This document shows, in pieces, positions 61,719 through 64,000 of a stretch of 64,000 nucleotides of DNA; within the stretch, counting starts at the first letter, position 1, and each line of letters begins with the position of its first letter. The position numbers and the translations under genes are program-made. This stretch comes from Planococcus beigongshangi (GTDB taxonomy: Bacteria; Bacillota; Bacilli; Bacillales_A; Planococcaceae). The notes beneath the pieces were generated by a model, which was not told the DNA's origin, did not search any database, and saw only the letters and a program-made list of their open reading frames with translations. The stretch spans positions 62,001 to 126,000 of the forward strand of contig NZ_JADHDU010000002.1 of assembly GCF_016820495.1 (NCBI RefSeq), written 5' to 3'.

Positions 61719-63749
61719 ATGGATTTACTACTGACTGTGCTGCTGCTTTTGGGTTGTCTTTTGCTGTCCAATGTCATCAGCAATTATATACCTTTTATAC
61801 CTGTCGCTTTGATTCAGGTGCCGCTCGGGCTGATTCTTGTTCTGGTATTTGAAGATATTGCACTGGATATTGAGACGGAATGATTTTTGCTGCTGTTCAT
61901 CGCTCCGCTCCTTTATAATGACGGCCGCAATTATCCCCGCGATGAATTATGGCGGATGAAAGGGGCTATCCTCTCCAATGCGATACTTCTGGTATTTCTG
62001 ACTACGCTTGGCGGAGGCTTTTTCATCCACTGGCTGATTGATGAAATTCCATTGGCGGCCGCATTTGCCCTGGCAGCTATTTTGTCACCGACGGATCCTG
62101 TTGCAGTCAATGGCATTGCAAAGCGCGTCCGTTTGCCGAAGAAAGTATTGAACCTGGTCAGAGGGGAATCACTGATCAATGATGCATCCGGACTTGTCGC
62201 GTTCAATTATGCGATCACTGCTGTCGTGACAGGCTATTTCTCCTGGCAGGAAGCAGCCCTCGATTTTTCGTATAAATTTGTAGCCGGCGGGATTCTTGGC
62301 CTGGTACTTGCTTTGCTGCTCATCGGTATCCGGCTGGCGCTGCGGAGACAGGGCATCATCGATGTGACTTTCCATACGCTGCTGCAGATCCTTACGCCTT
62401 TTTTCATCTTCATCATCTCCGAAGATGTGCTGCATGCTTCAGGTGTCATTGCTGTAGTGGTTGCCGGCATCATCCATTCATTGGTGAGGGAACAGACAGC
62501 GACACTGGTAGCAGAAGAACAGGTACTGACAGAAAATATCTGGACAATTCTTTTATTTATTTTGAATGGCATCGTGTTCCTGCTGCTCGGAATGAGCATC
62601 CCGGCTTCCATGAGCGGGATTCTGGAAAATCCGGAAATGGGATTGGGCTTGATATTCTCTTATGTCATCGCCATCGGGCTCGTAATCCTCGGCATCCGTT
62701 TTATATGGGCATACCTTTTCTCCATTTATGAATACAATTATGGAAAAATCGCGCCTGATTCCAAGCCGAGTTTCAAAACTTCCTTGCTCGTCAGCCTGAC
62801 CGGCGTACGCGGAACCGTGACAATGGTCGGGGTCCTGTCCATTCCGCTGCTCCTTGAGAACGGAGACGGCTTTCCGCAGCGTTCGCTGTTGCTTTTCCTG
62901 GCAGCGGGAACCATTCTGTTCACGCTGATCCTGGCTACAGTGAGCCTTCCGCTTTTGAACAGATTGCCGAAGGAGCAAAGTGTGACCAAACCTGAAATGA
63001 GTTTAGAAGAGGCAAGGAGAATGGTGCTGCTGGCTTCCTTGCAGAAGATCCGCTCTGAAATGAATAAAGAGAACGAATTGGCTGCATACGATTTAATCGA
63101 TGAATACAAATGCAGGTTCGAGCAGCTCGATCCTTCTGAAAATCCGAAGTCGGAAGCCGATAAGGAAAGAGTTAGGAAAATAAATGAATTGAGACGGATC
63201 GGTTTAAAAACTGAAAGAAGCTTTATAAAGAGGCTCAAAGAGAACGGGGAAATGGACCGGAAAATCTTCAAGGCCTTTGAAAAGTCCTTTGACCGGCGGG
63301 AAGAAGTCGCTTCAGACAATATCCGTTCTTTTTCCCTGTATCTTCAGGGAAAACTGAGGAGAGCCTGGAACCATTTCAAAGGATCTGCCATCGAGGTGAA
63401 TAGGAAGCCGAAGTCATTTCCTGAAGGACAGGAATATCAATTGCAGGCGCTCCAGGCAGCTGTGAAGGAACTGGAGAAACTGGCGGAAGACAAGGGCGAT
63501 GATGATCTGCTGCATGAGGTCATTACAGAATACCGGCATAAAATCGCCCGCATGGAAAATCCGGACCAGTCGATTGCCGATAAATATGAAATTCAAAAAG
63601 AAGTGCTGCGGATCCGGTTACTGGATGTCGGCCGGTCCGAAATCTTCAGGCTTTACGAATCCGGATCCATATCAAGAGAAGAAGTGAAGGAATTGAGAAG
63701 ATTCATCAATCATGTTGAAAGTGTGACGTTGTTTGAGCAGGAGGAGTAG
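61719..63749 (+). pseudogene. Na+/H+ antiporter (NhaP/CPA1) gene with an in-frame stop
   Basis: The frame from ATG 61719 encodes MDLLLTVLLLLGCLLLSN and reaches TGA at codon 55 (61881-61883), then continues in frame FLLLFIAPLLYNDGR for 622 codons to TAG 63747-63749. Joined, this is a 676-residue CPA1 exchanger: about twelve transmembrane helices to residue 430, with SPTDPVAV and ESLINDASGL ion-site motifs, then a helical cytosolic tail. The stop falls in the second helix. Readings: recent nonsense mutation, sequencing error, or two-part synthesis from TTG 61887, whose ribosome binding site is weak. GGGG precedes the ATG. Confidence 0.8.
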
Positions 63750-63760
63750 TGTTTAATAAC

Positions 63761-63790
63761 CGATATTCCGCAAAACAGCTTCGCGGGGGA
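63761..63790. repeat. A-type repeat end only (copy 8)
   Basis: CGATATTCCGCAAAACAGCT then TCGCGGGGGAGG, after which similarity stops. Confidence 0.8.
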
Positions 63791-63980
63791 GGATATTATA
63801 GATAGATGGACATGAGTGAGGTAATTATCCTGAATTCAGAGCATATTTATTGAGTTACGGTGGCAGGAGGAGTAATATTCGTTTTACCCCCTTCGAGAAG
63901 GATATAAATAGTTGAAGAGGGTATTGATAACTAGAATGCTAAAATATTTTTTTAAAATAGATTAAAAGGGGTGTTCAGAG
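63791..63980. other. Upstream region of the last gene
   Basis: AT-rich spacer with no ORF or fold recognised, ending at AAGGGGTG, a ribosome binding site. Confidence 0.4.
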
Positions 63981-64000
63981 ATGAATGAAGAGAAAACAAT
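63981..64000 (+). CDS. First codons of a gene cut by the window end
   Basis: ATG preceded by AAAAGGGGTG with 7-8 nt spacing; only MNEEKT is visible. The product cannot be named. Confidence 0.55.

Noticed and set aside
61887-63749. Separate antiporter gene starting at TTG 61887
   Set aside because: The coherent upstream frame from ATG 61719 encodes the missing first helix, so a single interrupted gene explains the data better.
1-64000. tRNA, rRNA, phage or transposase genes
   Set aside because: No cloverleaf, rRNA segment, integrase or transposase motif was recognised in either strand.

Overview
The window looks like a chromosomal segment of a Gram-positive, mid-GC member of the Planococcaceae (Planococcus/Planomicrobium type, order Bacillales). 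Ribosome binding sites are strong AGGAGG types, TTG and GTG starts are frequent, and gene order follows the Bacillus subtilis ypbR-ypmS and odhAB-yojNO neighbourhoods. No rRNA, tRNA, prophage, transposase or CRISPR array was seen. It is core chromosome, broken up by short non-coding repeats.

Layout. 0-9.5 kb: the 3' end of a probable dynamin-like gene, a rhodanese, a CNNM/CorC protein (minus), an amidohydrolase-SDR pair, an AIM24-like protein (minus), an S66 peptidase, a GNAT and several small membrane proteins. 9.6-26.7 kb: the yp block, with RNase H-like and queuosine-precursor transporter genes behind a preQ1-I riboswitch, ypeQ, cspD, ypgQ, an ABC-F gene, ypgR/cvfC, brxA, ypiP, ypjP, thyA-dfrA-acyltransferase, degV, ypmR-ypmS-msrA-msrB, yozE, deoD and a CtpB-like protease. 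27-32.4 kb: a CobW GTPase with a coupled small gene, a MATE exporter (minus), and murG-dapF. 32.6-40.7 kb: odhA and odhB, separated by an inserted repeat, then DedA, a DUF6501 gene, and the yojN-yojO AAA+/VWA pair. 41-45.6 kb: xpaC-yaaN (minus), cspA with an elaborate leader, ohr (minus), a divergent cold-shock-domain gene and a DUF1232 gene. 45.6-57.4 kb: ABC-F ykpA (minus), a CynX-type MFS carrier, HAD-GNAT, an Spx paralogue, a TetR with a divergent YdcZ-type carrier, a second msrA, LCP, AI-2E and a short Spo0M-like gene. 57.4-61.35 kb: a structured non-coding segment, then the complete thiamin-precursor ECF operon ykoFEDC (minus) behind a TPP riboswitch. 61.7-64 kb: a Na+/H+ antiporter gene with an in-frame stop, and the first codons of another gene.

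Functional themes are oxidative and thiol stress (brxA, two msrA, msrB, ohr, the Spx-like protein), cell wall synthesis and modification (murG, dapF, LCP, S66 peptidase, CtpB), nucleotide and folate metabolism (thyA, dfrA, deoD), the TCA cycle (odhAB) and RNA-level control (preQ1, TPP, the csp leader).

The most unusual material is non-coding. First, the cspA leader has three segments that can form two mutually exclusive hairpins, each followed by a T-run. Second, the segment before ykoC carries a repeated hairpin with compensatory base changes, a further wobble-paired hairpin, and a minus-strand terminator that no known gene accounts for. Third, a family of composite repeats is scattered roughly every 8 kb, including one copy inside the odhAB operon. 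All functional names rest on reading motifs and gene order; no database search was possible.
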